A stretch of DNA of 21,744 nt from DATAEK01 sp036258055 (GTDB lineage Bacteria > Acidobacteriota > Vicinamibacteria > Vicinamibacterales > 2-12-FULL-66-21), in contig DATAEK010000197.1 of assembly GCA_036258055.1 (NCBI GenBank), positions 1 to 21,744 of the forward strand, written 5' to 3'. The notes beneath the pieces are model-generated. The model did no database searches and was not told the origin of the DNA. It worked only from the letters and a program-made list of their open reading frames with translations. Below, in pieces: positions 1 through 8,129 of the stretch. Within the stretch, counting starts at the first letter, position 1. Each line of letters starts with the position of its first letter. Both the position numbers and the translations under genes were made by a program.

Positions 1-155
1 ATCTTCAATCCTCAATCAATCTTCAATCCTCAATCAATCTTCAATCTTCAATCAATCCGCACTCCCCAATCCCCAATCCAGCGATCACCAATCCTCAATC
101 CCCCAATCCACAATCAGCGATCCGCAGTCGGCAATCGGCAATCTTCAATCCGAAT
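1..155. repeat. Degenerate heptamer tandem repeat array (ATCnnCA family)
   Basis: The block is built almost entirely from seven-base units of the form ATCnnCA (ATCTTCA, ATCCTCA, ATCCCCA, ATCGGCA and variants). At the left end the units group into a higher-order 18 bp period (7+7+4): positions 1-18 and 19-36 are identical and 37-54 differs by one base. The array decays toward the right and stops just before the thymidine kinase stop codon at 162-164. The left boundary is cut by the window edge. There are no unique spacers between units, so it is not a CRISPR array. It resembles the heptanucleotide short tandem repeats described in cyanobacteria and seen in some acidobacterial intergenic regions, but no role can be read from the sequence. 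Confidence 0.85.
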
Positions 156-161
156 TGTAGA

Positions 162-734
162 TTATTGGCCCAGCGTCGGATCGAAGCAGTGCCGGCACCG
201 CGCTTCGTAGGTGCCCTGCGCGCCGACCAGGACTCGCTCACTGCTCGCGACGAGGCGCTGCGTGTGATTCGCGGGCGCGCCGCAGACCATGCAGATGGCG
301 AGGGTCTTCGTGATGTATTCGGCAATCGCGAGCAGCTGAGGCATGGGCTCGAACGGTTTGCCGAGGTAATCCTGGTCGAGCCCGGCCACGATCACGCGCC
401 GGCCCTGATCCGCCAGGGTGTTGCAGACCGCGGGCAGTTCGGCATCGAAGAACTGCCCTTCGTCGATCCCAACGACCTCGGTGTCGGGCAGCACGCGGTC
501 GAGCAGGTCGCGCGCGGACGTGAGATTCTGCGACGGGATCCGCATCTCGCTGTGCGACGTGATGTGACCGTCGCCGTAGCGGTCGTCGATGATCGGTTTG
601 AAGATCTGGACCTTGCGGCGCGCGATCTGGGCCCGGCGCAGCCGGCGGATGAGCTCTTCGCTCTTCCCGCTGAACATGCTGCCGGTGATGACCTCGATCC
701 AGCCGTGATTCGGCCGATGCTGGGTGATGTCCAA
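162..734 (-). CDS. tdk: Thymidine kinase (type II, zinc-binding)
   Basis: This enzyme phosphorylates thymidine to dTMP with ATP in the cytosolic pyrimidine salvage pathway. The 190-residue product has the type II thymidine kinase layout. It has a P-loop GSMFSGKS at residues 18-25, the DEGQFF motif at 91-96 carrying the catalytic Glu92, and the GLDQDY segment near 118. Two Cys pairs (C148/C151 and C180/C183) form the structural zinc site next to the thymidine-binding lasso. Length is normal for the family. The start is a TTG 8 bp after the efp stop. No in-frame ATG precedes the P-loop, and the Shine-Dalgarno is weak, so translation may be coupled to efp. The 3' end abuts the heptamer array. 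Family and function are secure; the exact start is less so. Confidence 0.95.
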   Translation of the reverse strand: MDITQHRPNHGWIEVITGSMFSGKSEELIRRLRRAQIARRKVQIFKPIIDDRYGDGHITSHSEMRIPSQNLTSARDLLDRVLPDTEVVGIDEGQFFDAELPAVCNTLADQGRRVIVAGLDQDYLGKPFEPMPQLLAIAEYITKTLAICMVCGAPANHTQRLVASSERVLVGAQGTYEARCRHCFDPTLGQ

Positions 735-742
735 CTGACTGT

Positions 743-1306
743 TCAGGCCCTCGAGAGGTACTCGCCCGTTTCCGTGTTCACGCGGACGCGATCGCCAGTG
801 TTCACGAACGGCGGAACCTGCACGACCAGCCCGGTCTCGAGACGGGCGGGTTTGACCTGCGCGCTGGCGGTTGCGCCCTTTATCCCGGGCGCCGTGTCTT
901 CCACGGTGAGGTCCACTGTCTGCGGCAACTCGATGCCGACGGGCTCCGACCCGTAGAACTCCACGGTAATCGTCGCCTCGGGAACGAGGTAGTTGACCGA
1001 GTCGCCGAGCACCTCCGCCGTCATGTGAAGCTGCTCGTAGCTCTCGGTGTCCATGAAGTGGAACGCCTCGCCGTCGCGATAGAGATACTGCATCTGCCGC
1101 TCGTCGAGCGTCGCGCGCTCGAGCATGTCTTCGGAGCGCAGCTTCTGGTCGGACAGCGTCCCGTTGCGGATGTTCCTGAACTTCGCCCGGACGAACCCGC
1201 GCAGGTTGCCGGGGGTGACGTGTTGCAGCTCGAGCACCCGATAGAGGTCCTCGCCCATCTTGACCAGCATCCCTTTACGCAGCCGCGTTGCCTGCATCGA
1301 ACTCAT
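743..1306 (-). CDS. efp: Elongation factor P
   Basis: EF-P binds between the ribosomal P and E sites and relieves stalling at polyproline stretches. The 187-residue product shows the KOW-like N-terminal domain, the two OB domains, and the family signature around GIELPQTVDL and APGIKGATASAQ. I chose the ATG at 1304-1306, which gives the usual length and has an AGGGG upstream; ATG 1295-1297 is a possible alternative, and an upstream extension to 1357 would run into the divergent promoter region. The tip of domain I reads TPGNLRGF: the position of the modified E. coli Lys34 is Asn, with an Arg two residues later. No EpmA-, EarP- or YmfI-like modification gene is in the window. It is the first gene of an apparent efp-tdk operon. 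Confidence 0.95.
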   Translation of the reverse strand: MSSMQATRLRKGMLVKMGEDLYRVLELQHVTPGNLRGFVRAKFRNIRNGTLSDQKLRSEDMLERATLDERQMQYLYRDGEAFHFMDTESYEQLHMTAEVLGDSVNYLVPEATITVEFYGSEPVGIELPQTVDLTVEDTAPGIKGATASAQVKPARLETGLVVQVPPFVNTGDRVRVNTETGEYLSRA

Positions 1307-1347
1307 GGTGCCCCTGTCGTGTCGGTAAAGTGTGCCGAAACCTTCGA

Positions 1348-1376
1348 ATGGTAGCACATTTCATTGGGAAAATGCC
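1348..1376 (-). promoter_or_regulatory. Probable efp-tdk promoter (extended -10)
   Basis: Read on the minus strand, TGCTACCAT (1356 down to 1348) is an extended -10 element. GGCATT (1376 down to 1371) lies 17 bp upstream as a weak -35. The predicted start would give a leader of roughly 35 nt before the efp ATG at 1306. The call rests on motif and spacing only. Confidence 0.45.
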
Positions 1377-1391
1377 GGTTTGCGATACGAT
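1364..1391 (+). promoter_or_regulatory. Possible hsp20-htrA promoter
   Basis: TTGGGA (1364-1369) and TACGAT (1386-1391) are separated by 16 bp and would place the transcript start at or next to the hsp20 ATG at 1398. That predicts a leaderless message and fits the absence of a clear Shine-Dalgarno there. The element overlaps the divergent efp promoter. Each hexamer matches the consensus at only four positions, so confidence is low. Confidence 0.3.
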
Positions 1392-1397
1392 CGGTTC

Positions 1398-1793
1398 ATG
1401 ACGTGGGATCCGATGCGCGATCTGCGCGCCCTGCAGGAACGGCTGGCGAGCCACCGCACCGATTCGTGGGCCCCGCCGATTGACGTCTACGAGACGCCGG
1501 CCGCTTACGTCATCACAGTCGAGGTGCCGGGATTGGCCCGTGACCAGATCGATCTGGCGGTCGAGCACACTCGGCTGACGATTCGCGGACGCCGCCCCGC
1601 CCGCGTGACAGGAGGCAACGAGAGCGTCCGATACCATCAGGTCGAACGCGGCCACGGGCCGTTCGCCCGGACGTTCGAGTTCGCGCAGACGGTGAACGTT
1701 GAGGCGGTCTCGGCTGACCTCGCGCAGGGTGTGCTGACCGTGACGCTGCCCAAGACGCCTGACGCGCCCGCGCGCAAGATTGAAGTTCGTTAG
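1398..1793 (+). CDS. Small heat shock protein, Hsp20/alpha-crystallin family
   Basis: This is an ATP-independent holdase that captures unfolding proteins in the cytosol. With the ATG at 1398 the product is 131 residues, normal for a short bacterial Hsp20. The alpha-crystallin domain runs from about PPIDVYET (26) to the C-terminus. It includes VEVPGL at 41-46 and the diagnostic GVLTVTLPK at 111-119. The N-terminal arm starts WDPMRDLRALQERL, as in many Hsp20 proteins. An ATG at 1332 would add 22 residues but would place the start inside the promoter region, so I rejected it. The gene lies 16 bp upstream of the htrA start in the same direction, suggesting a joint protein-quality-control operon. 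Confidence 0.93.
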   Translation: MTWDPMRDLRALQERLASHRTDSWAPPIDVYETPAAYVITVEVPGLARDQIDLAVEHTRLTIRGRRPARVTGGNESVRYHQVERGHGPFARTFEFAQTVNVEAVSADLAQGVLTVTLPKTPDAPARKIEVR

Positions 1794-1809
1794 CATCCAG
1801 GACATTGCT

Positions 1810-3021
1810 ATGTCTCGACGCATCAGCCTGCTGACGCTGCTCGCTACGCTCCTCGCCCTCGGATTCATCGCGGGCCTCGCTGTCTCGGGCCGCATGACTC
1901 GGGTGGAAGAGACCGCGGCGGCCGCCCCGGCCCCGACTCAACCCGCTCCGCTCTCCGCCGCTTCAGCCCAGGCGACGCGTCCCGCGGCGGCGGCCGCGGT
2001 TCCAGCGGCGTTGCCCGATCTGACTGGCGTCGCTCAACGTGCTGTTTCAAGCGTGACGAACATTTCGTCGACCCAGATTGTCCGCCGATCGAACTCGCCG
2101 TTCGAAAACGATCCGTTCTTCCGGTACTTCTTCGGCAACGACGATCCGTTCGGTGCGCGCGAGCGGCGGCAGCTCAGCCTGGGCTCTGGCGTCATCGTCT
2201 CGGCCGACGGCTACCTCCTCACGAACAACCACGTCGTCGGCGACGCCGGATCGCAGGTCTCGGTCGTGCTCGGCGACAAACGGGAGGTTCCGGCCAAGGT
2301 GGTCGGCGTGGACGAAGCGACGGACCTCGCGGTGCTGAAGATCGCCGCGCACGATCTGCCGACGCTGCCCTGGGGAGACTCCTCGAAATTGAAAGTGGCA
2401 GAGTGGGTGCTGGCGATTGGCAATCCGTTCCAGTTGAATCAGACCGTGACGCTTGGCATCGTGTCGGCGACTGGCCGGAGCCTGGGCGGCGCGCTGGCGA
2501 CCTACGAGGACTTCATCCAGACTGACGCCGCGATCAATCCCGGCAACTCCGGCGGTGCGCTCATCAGCGCGAGAGGTGAGTTGATCGGCATCAACACGGC
2601 GATCTACAGCGAGTCCGGCGGCTACCAGGGCATCGGGTTCGCGGTTCCGAGTAATCTCGCCCGGCACGTGATGGACGACCTGATCAAGTACGGCGACGTC
2701 CGCCGCGGCACCATCCCGGGCATTCAGATTCAGCCGCTGACGACGCGTCTCGCGCAGCAGCTCGGCGCGTCCGATACGCGAGGCGCGCTGGTCTATTCAG
2801 TCGACCAGCGCTCGGATGCCTATCGCGCCGGCCTCGTCCCCGGCGACATCATCGTCAGCTTCGACGGCACGACGATCGACGATCCCTCGCAGTTCGTTCG
2901 GCTGCTGTCGGATGCCAAGATTGGCAGCACCGTGACACTGGTGGTGCTGCGCGAGGGACGTCAGCAAACGGTGAAGGTGCCCATCCAGCAGTCATCCGGA
3001 ACCCGATTGCGGCGGCGCTGA
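1810..3021 (+). CDS. DegP/HtrA-type periplasmic serine protease with one PDZ domain
   Basis: The protein is an envelope protease/chaperone that degrades misfolded periplasmic proteins. The 403-residue product begins with an uncleaved anchor or signal segment (about residues 5-27), followed by an Ala/Pro-rich linker to about 70. The trypsin-like domain has the full triad: His141 in TNNHVV, Asp172 in ATDLAVL and Ser247 in NPGNSGGAL. A single C-terminal PDZ domain spans about 300-390. One PDZ makes it DegS-like in layout, but the length and the FFRYFF-rich segment before the protease domain are closer to the DegP/MucD group. I chose ATG 1810, which has AGGA at 1799-1802; an upstream ATG at 1780 would overlap hsp20. 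It is probably co-transcribed with hsp20. Its stop lies 20 bp from the convergent glycosylase gene. Confidence 0.95.
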   Translation: MSRRISLLTLLATLLALGFIAGLAVSGRMTRVEETAAAAPAPTQPAPLSAASAQATRPAAAAAVPAALPDLTGVAQRAVSSVTNISSTQIVRRSNSPFENDPFFRYFFGNDDPFGARERRQLSLGSGVIVSADGYLLTNNHVVGDAGSQVSVVLGDKREVPAKVVGVDEATDLAVLKIAAHDLPTLPWGDSSKLKVAEWVLAIGNPFQLNQTVTLGIVSATGRSLGGALATYEDFIQTDAAINPGNSGGALISARGELIGINTAIYSESGGYQGIGFAVPSNLARHVMDDLIKYGDVRRGTIPGIQIQPLTTRLAQQLGASDTRGALVYSVDQRSDAYRAGLVPGDIIVSFDGTTIDDPSQFVRLLSDAKIGSTVTLVVLREGRQQTVKVPIQQSSGTRLRRR

Positions 3022-3041
3022 ACCGGTACCCGCCGGGACCG

Positions 3042-3689
3042 TCACCGCTCGTCGCGAGCGCGCCCGTTCTCCAGCCTCGAGCCTGACACCGACGGGCTGT
3101 CAAGCGCGTAACACCGCCATGGCGATTCGACGCCGACGTTGATTCCGATTCGCCGGCTCCACGCCACCTCGCGGCGAGGCAGGCCGCGATCCTCGATGCG
3201 CAGGGCGCTCTTCGTGAGATCCAGCCGGTTCTGTCGCAGATTGATTCCCAGCGCGCGCGTCAGATTACCGGGGCCCCGGCACATCTCCGCGGTGCTGAGC
3301 GATGCCGCCAGCCGCGCGGTGCCCCGCACCCGCCGTCGACGCATCAACGCTTCCCCTTCGATCGGCTCGAGCGCCCGAATGAGCACCGCGGCCGGCGAGC
3401 CTTCCGGTTCGGTCACCGCGTTCACGAGGTAGTGGATGCCGTAGTTCAGGTAGACGTAGGCGATCCCGGGAACACCGTAAAGAGGAGTGTTGCGCGTCGT
3501 GGGACCCGGCGCCGCGTGGCATGCGGGATCCGACTCGCCGATGTAGGCCTCGGCTTCGACGATGATGCCGGCGGACGATCCTGCCGGAGAGTCGTGGACC
3601 AGGACCTTCCCGATCAGATCGCGGGTGACCTCGAGGGTTGGTCGTGCGTAGAACTCGCGCGGGAGGGCGCGACGAGCCGAACGCGTCAT
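3042..3689 (-). CDS. DNA-3-methyladenine glycosylase (AAG/Mpg family)
   Basis: This base-excision-repair enzyme cleaves the N-glycosidic bond of alkylated purines such as 3-methyladenine and hypoxanthine. The 215-residue product aligns by eye with the monofunctional AAG family. The general-base Glu is Glu47 in VEAEAY. Tyr49 and His58 match human Tyr127 and His136 in spacing. Tyr80 and Tyr83 in YVYLNYG match Tyr159 and the DNA-intercalating Tyr162. The CRGPGNLTRALGI segment near 137-149 is also characteristic. It starts 19 bp after the HEAT-repeat gene on the same strand, so co-transcription is likely. The C-terminal 10-15 residues are Arg-rich and not conserved family sequence. Confidence 0.95.
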   Translation of the reverse strand: MTRSARRALPREFYARPTLEVTRDLIGKVLVHDSPAGSSAGIIVEAEAYIGESDPACHAAPGPTTRNTPLYGVPGIAYVYLNYGIHYLVNAVTEPEGSPAAVLIRALEPIEGEALMRRRRVRGTARLAASLSTAEMCRGPGNLTRALGINLRQNRLDLTKSALRIEDRGLPRREVAWSRRIGINVGVESPWRCYALDSPSVSGSRLENGRARDER

Positions 3690-3708
3690 CCCGCGGGAGC
3701 CTGGCGGA

Positions 3709-4938
3709 TCATCGGCGCGTCATCTTGATGCGATCGATCGCCTGGGTCGCTGCCATCACGACGCCGCGATCGCGATCCTTCGTGAGCGGATTCAGCACGG
3801 CGACCGTCGACGTGTCGCCGAGAGCCCCGAGGGCTTCGGCCACCTGCGCGCGCACGTCTGCGTCCGGCTCCTGCAGTCTCGGCATCAGCGCAGGCACGAT
3901 CTCCGGACCAAGCTCCCGCAGGTAACCCTGGACCTGCGGCGCGAGCCGCGACGAGTTGAGGAAGTCGACGAGGCGGGTCAAGTAGTTCTGACCGAGCTTC
4001 TGCATCGCGAAGGTCATCGCCGCGCGCGTCATCGGGGATGGATCGGTGCTCGCGCCCGCCTGGAGCGTCGACAGCTCCGACGCGTCTCCAGTTCGCGCGA
4101 GGCCTTCTGCCGCAGCCCGCCGGATGAACTCGTCCTTGTCGTTCAACCGGGCCTTGAAGAGCGGCACGCTCGACGGATGCGCGATGTGCGCGAGCGCGTC
4201 GAGCGCAGCCCACGCGCCCTCACCCTTGCCGTAGTACTTGAGTTGTTCGGTGAGTGCTTGCACGGCGGACTCGTCCTTCAGATCGCCGAGCGCCCGCATG
4301 GATGCGAACCGCACCTGCTCGCTGGAATCGTTGATCGCCTTGATCAACGTGTCCGACGCGCTCTTCACCTGCAGCCGTCCGATGACCCTGGCGGCGGCGG
4401 TGCGAATGGCGGGATCGTAGTGATCGAGCGCCTTGATCAGACCCGCGCTCTCGTCAGCGGTCAACGGTGCGCGCCCGATAATGCCGAGCGTGTAGGCGGC
4501 CTCACTCCTGACCCGCCCGCCCTCATCGTCCAGCGCCTTGATCAGGGCATCCACGAGCTCCGGCGGAACCGGGCGCGGCCACGCGACCATCGGGCCTTGC
4601 TCGAAGAGTTGCGGCGCGACACCTTTGGAGCGGATTTCGAGGACGAACCCCACCTTGCGCTTCGCCGGTGCGTCCGCGACCAGATAGAAGGACAGCTCGG
4701 TCGCCAGCGCCTCGAGCTGAATCTCCTCGATCGGGTCGTTCACGAGCGGCGCGATGGGCTTGATCGCTTCGAGATGCTGCGCCTCACGGAGCAGCTGCAG
4801 CGCCGACAGCCGGACCTTGGGATCGGGGTTGCGCAGATTCCGGACGACATCTTCGAAGGGAATCTGCTGCGCATGGACCGCAGGCAGAGCTATCGCCATT
4901 GCCGCGGCCAGAACCACAACGCGGATGGAGTACGTCAT
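3709..4938 (-). CDS. Exported HEAT-repeat protein
   Basis: The product is 409 residues from the ATG at 4936-4938. It begins with a clear Sec signal peptide (about residues 1-24) ending in AVHA before QQ. The rest is a superhelix of HEAT/PBS-lyase-like repeats, recognisable from recurring segments such as DPKVRLSALQLL, GGRVRSEAAYTLG, DPAIRTAAARVIG, SEQVRFASMRALGDL, DEFIRRAAAEGLA and DADVRAQVAEALGALG. Such proteins are binding scaffolds; no catalytic motif is visible, and partner and role are unknown. Periplasmic location is inferred from the signal peptide. An alternative ATG at 4957-4959 would lengthen the n-region by seven residues. It lies between uvrA (131 bp upstream) and the glycosylase gene on the same strand. 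Confidence 0.85.
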   Translation of the reverse strand: MTYSIRVVVLAAAMAIALPAVHAQQIPFEDVVRNLRNPDPKVRLSALQLLREAQHLEAIKPIAPLVNDPIEEIQLEALATELSFYLVADAPAKRKVGFVLEIRSKGVAPQLFEQGPMVAWPRPVPPELVDALIKALDDEGGRVRSEAAYTLGIIGRAPLTADESAGLIKALDHYDPAIRTAAARVIGRLQVKSASDTLIKAINDSSEQVRFASMRALGDLKDESAVQALTEQLKYYGKGEGAWAALDALAHIAHPSSVPLFKARLNDKDEFIRRAAAEGLARTGDASELSTLQAGASTDPSPMTRAAMTFAMQKLGQNYLTRLVDFLNSSRLAPQVQGYLRELGPEIVPALMPRLQEPDADVRAQVAEALGALGDTSTVAVLNPLTKDRDRGVVMAATQAIDRIKMTRR

Positions 4939-5069
4939 GAACTCTCGGGGAGGGAGCATGCTTATTTTCCCACAACTCGATGACGGGGACGGCACGGTTT
5001 TGCACGCTTCGTCGGCGTCAGTTCCCGGCCTCTGTCATCGGCCGCACGGACTGAGCCCTTCAGCCGAGG

Positions 5070-7991
5070 TCAGTTCCGGGACGCTCCGTAAGCGTTGGCC
5101 CGGCCGACGGCAAGGACGTCTCGAAGGTAGCGGCCGGTGTGCGAGGTCTCGATCTGGGCGACCTGTTCCGGCGTGCCGGCAGCCACCAGCCGGCCGCCCG
5201 CCTCCCCTCCCTCGGGCCCGAGATCAATCACCCAGTCGGCCGTCTTGATGACATCGAGGTTGTGCTCGATCACGAGCAGGCTGTGGCCCGCTTGAATCAG
5301 CTTGCGGCACGCGGCCAGGAGCTTGGCGATGTCGTCGAAGTGCAGGCCCGTCGTCGGCTCGTCGAGGATGTAGAGAATCCGATCGCCGGTATGCGATGAG
5401 AGATGCGCCGCGATCTTGATCCGTTGGGCTTCGCCGCCCGAGAGCGTCGTCGCCGGTTGCCCGAGCCGCAGGTAACCTAAGCCGATTTCGTCGAGGACCT
5501 GCAGCCGTCGCAGGACCTTCGGCGAACTGCTGAAGAACGCGAGCGCCTCCCGCACGGTCATGTCGAGCACCTGATCGACGCCCCGTCCGCGATACTTCAC
5601 TTCCAGCACCTGTGGTTTGAACCGCTTGCCCTCGCACTGCTCACACGGTACGAACACGTCGGCGAGGAACTGCATCTCGACCTTGACTTCTCCTTCACCC
5701 TCGCACGCTTCGCAGCGTCCACCCGGGACGTTGAACGAGAAGTGGCTTGCGGTGAGGCCCCGCGAGCGTGCGTCCTTGGTCGCGGCGAAGAGCTCTCGAA
5801 TCGGATCGAAGGCCTTCAGGTAGGTGACGGGGTTGGACCGCGGCGTGCGCCCGATCGGCGCCTGATCGACCAGCACCACGTCGCTGACGAACTCGGCGCC
5901 TTCGAGCTTCCGATGGGCGCCAACGCGGCGATCCCAGTCGCCCTTGACGCGTTTCAGCGCGGCGTAGATGACGTCGTGGACGAACGTGCTCTTGCCCGAC
6001 CCGCTCACACCGGTCACGCAGACGAGCAGCCCGAGCGGGACCTCGACGTCCAGCTCCTTCAGGTTGTGCTCGGCCGCACCCAGCACACGCAATTTCTGGT
6101 TCGCGGGCTTGCGGCGGACTGCCGGAACCGGAATTGCCAACTCGTCGCGCAAATACTTCGCGGTGAGCGACCGCGGCTCGTGGAGCAAATCGCGCAGCGG
6201 TCCGGAAAACACGACCCGTCCGCCCTGCTCACCCGCCCCCAGCCCCATGTCCACGACCACGTCGGCGACACGAATCATGTCGGCGTCGTGTTCGACGACG
6301 AGGACGGTGTTGCCCTGATCGCGGAGCTTCCGAAGGATCGTGATGAGGCGTTCGTTGTCACGTGGATGCAGGCCGATCGATGGCTCGTCGAGCACGTAGA
6401 GCGTATCGACGAGCGCAGAGCCGAGGGACGTCGCGAGGTTGATCCGTTGCGACTCGCCGCCCGAAAGCGTCGATGAAAGTCGATCGAGGGTCAGGTAGTC
6501 GAGCCCGACGTCGCCCAGGAAGCCGAGACGCTTGCGGATCTCACGCAGCACCTTCTCGGCAATCGCCGCGTCCTTCTCGGAGAGTTGCAGGCCCCCAAAG
6601 AAGCAGTCCGCCTCGCGGACGGTCAAACTGCACACCACATCGATCGTCCGGTCGCCGACACGAACGTCTCGCGCTTCGCGCCGCAGGCGGGCGCCCTGAC
6701 ATTCCGGGCAGGTGAGGTAGCCGCGATAGCGGCTCAGGAACACCCGGACGTGCACTTTGTATTTCTTGCGCTCGAGCCAGCGGAAGAACCCCTTCACTCC
6801 CTCGAAGCTGGCGCCATCGCCGTCGATTACGAACCGTTTCTCGTCGTCGGTCAACGAGGACCACGGCACGTCGAGGCGAACTCGACCCCTCGCCGATCGC
6901 TTGAGGTCCGCAAGCTGAGTCCTGTAGTGCGGTTTGCTCCAGGGCTCGATCGCGTTCTGCTGGATCGACTTCGACGGATCGGGCACGACCAGATCCATGT
7001 CGAGCTCGATGATGTTGCCGAAGCCGTGACAGATCGGACACGCGCCGAACGGGTTGTTGAACGAGAACAGCCGCGGCTGCGGGATTTCGTACTGGATGTT
7101 GCAGCTGCGGCACTCGAAGCGCTCGCTGAAACGGTGGACGATCGGCACCCCGTCGGTGAGCTCGAGGGCGAACGCCGCGCCATCACCTTCGGTGTAGGCC
7201 GTTTCGATCGAATCGGTGAGCCGGGCGCGGATGTCGCCGTCGACCTTCAAGCGGTCCACGATCACCTGAAGCATCGCTCGATCTTTCAGGCTCGCCGGAT
7301 CCACGTCGTCGAGCGACACTGTCTGGCCGTCGATGTACAACCGTCCGAAGCCCTTTTTGCGGAGCGCGAGGATCGTCTCGGCGATCGGGTCGACGAGGCC
7401 TGGCAAATCAGGCTGCGGTGCGGGACTGTCGTCCCCGTTCGTCTCGGCAGCCGCGTCCTCGTCTTCAGGCTCGGGGCTCAGCGCGAGCGGTGAACCGGTC
7501 ACGACTGGCATGTCGAACCCAATCAGGAGCCGCGTGCCTTCGGACAGCCCGCTCAGCACCTTTGCGACGACTTCGGCTGTTTCCCGGATCACCTCGCGGC
7601 CGCAACTCCGGCAGAAGGTGCGGCCCACCCGCGCATAGAGCAGCCGCAGGTAGTCGTGGATCTCGGTCGTCGTACCGACTGTCGAACGCGGGTTGCGGAT
7701 GCTGTTTTTCTGACGAATGGCGATGGCGGGACAGATGCCTTCGATCGCGTCGACGTCGGGCTTCTCCATCCGCTCGAGGAACTGGCGCGCGTATGCCGAG
7801 AGCGACTCGACGTAGCGCCGCTGCCCTTCCGCGTAGATGGTGTCGAAGGCAAGCGAGGACTTGCCCGAGCCGCTGACACCCGTCATCACCACGAGCGCCC
7901 GCGGCGGAATTCTGAGATCGACGTTCTTCAGGTTGTGGGTGCGTGCACCACGGATGACGATCTCACCACGATGGATCTGGTCGGTTGGCAT
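5070..7991 (-). CDS. uvrA: UvrABC excinuclease subunit A
   Basis: UvrA is the damage-sensing ATPase of nucleotide excision repair; it loads UvrB at lesions. The 973-residue product has both ABC modules. The first Walker A, GVSGSGKS, is at 38-45 and a second identical motif is in the C-terminal half. Signatures LSGGESQRI and LSGGEAQRI are both present, each followed by YVLDEPS or YILDEPT. The zinc modules are intact: CRSC...CPIC in the first half (Cys pairs around FSFNNPFGAC) and CEAC...CEQC in the second. An acidic, low-complexity insertion (about residues 170-195, EPEDEDAAAET) makes it slightly longer than the E. coli enzyme (940 residues). The start has no good Shine-Dalgarno. It is divergent from the RRM gene. 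Confidence 0.98.
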   Translation of the reverse strand: MPTDQIHRGEIVIRGARTHNLKNVDLRIPPRALVVMTGVSGSGKSSLAFDTIYAEGQRRYVESLSAYARQFLERMEKPDVDAIEGICPAIAIRQKNSIRNPRSTVGTTTEIHDYLRLLYARVGRTFCRSCGREVIRETAEVVAKVLSGLSEGTRLLIGFDMPVVTGSPLALSPEPEDEDAAAETNGDDSPAPQPDLPGLVDPIAETILALRKKGFGRLYIDGQTVSLDDVDPASLKDRAMLQVIVDRLKVDGDIRARLTDSIETAYTEGDGAAFALELTDGVPIVHRFSERFECRSCNIQYEIPQPRLFSFNNPFGACPICHGFGNIIELDMDLVVPDPSKSIQQNAIEPWSKPHYRTQLADLKRSARGRVRLDVPWSSLTDDEKRFVIDGDGASFEGVKGFFRWLERKKYKVHVRVFLSRYRGYLTCPECQGARLRREARDVRVGDRTIDVVCSLTVREADCFFGGLQLSEKDAAIAEKVLREIRKRLGFLGDVGLDYLTLDRLSSTLSGGESQRINLATSLGSALVDTLYVLDEPSIGLHPRDNERLITILRKLRDQGNTVLVVEHDADMIRVADVVVDMGLGAGEQGGRVVFSGPLRDLLHEPRSLTAKYLRDELAIPVPAVRRKPANQKLRVLGAAEHNLKELDVEVPLGLLVCVTGVSGSGKSTFVHDVIYAALKRVKGDWDRRVGAHRKLEGAEFVSDVVLVDQAPIGRTPRSNPVTYLKAFDPIRELFAATKDARSRGLTASHFSFNVPGGRCEACEGEGEVKVEMQFLADVFVPCEQCEGKRFKPQVLEVKYRGRGVDQVLDMTVREALAFFSSSPKVLRRLQVLDEIGLGYLRLGQPATTLSGGEAQRIKIAAHLSSHTGDRILYILDEPTTGLHFDDIAKLLAACRKLIQAGHSLLVIEHNLDVIKTADWVIDLGPEGGEAGGRLVAAGTPEQVAQIETSHTGRYLRDVLAVGRANAYGASRN

Positions 7992-8129
7992 CTACTGTGA
8001 GGAGTTTTGCGACGATCGCAACAGTCCATAGTAGCGCACGCCGCAGACGGCCTTCAACCTCGGCTGACTCCACGAAGTCAGGCCCCGGCAGCCCCGCCAC
8101 GTACGGAATGAGCCGTTGACACCAGTCCG

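Noticed and set aside
1..155. Possible CRISPR array
   Set aside because: Units are 7 bp with no unique spacers and no cas genes are present.
3022..3041. Hairpin terminator between htrA and the glycosylase gene
   Set aside because: The GC-rich inverted repeat is imperfect and has no T tract on either strand.
4177..4983. 268-codon open frame opposite the HEAT gene
   Set aside because: Antisense to a convincing exported HEAT protein, with no recognisable motif or ribosome site.
6585..7493. 302-codon open frame on the plus strand
   Set aside because: It is entirely antisense to uvrA and is a by-product of high GC third positions; it shows no domain.
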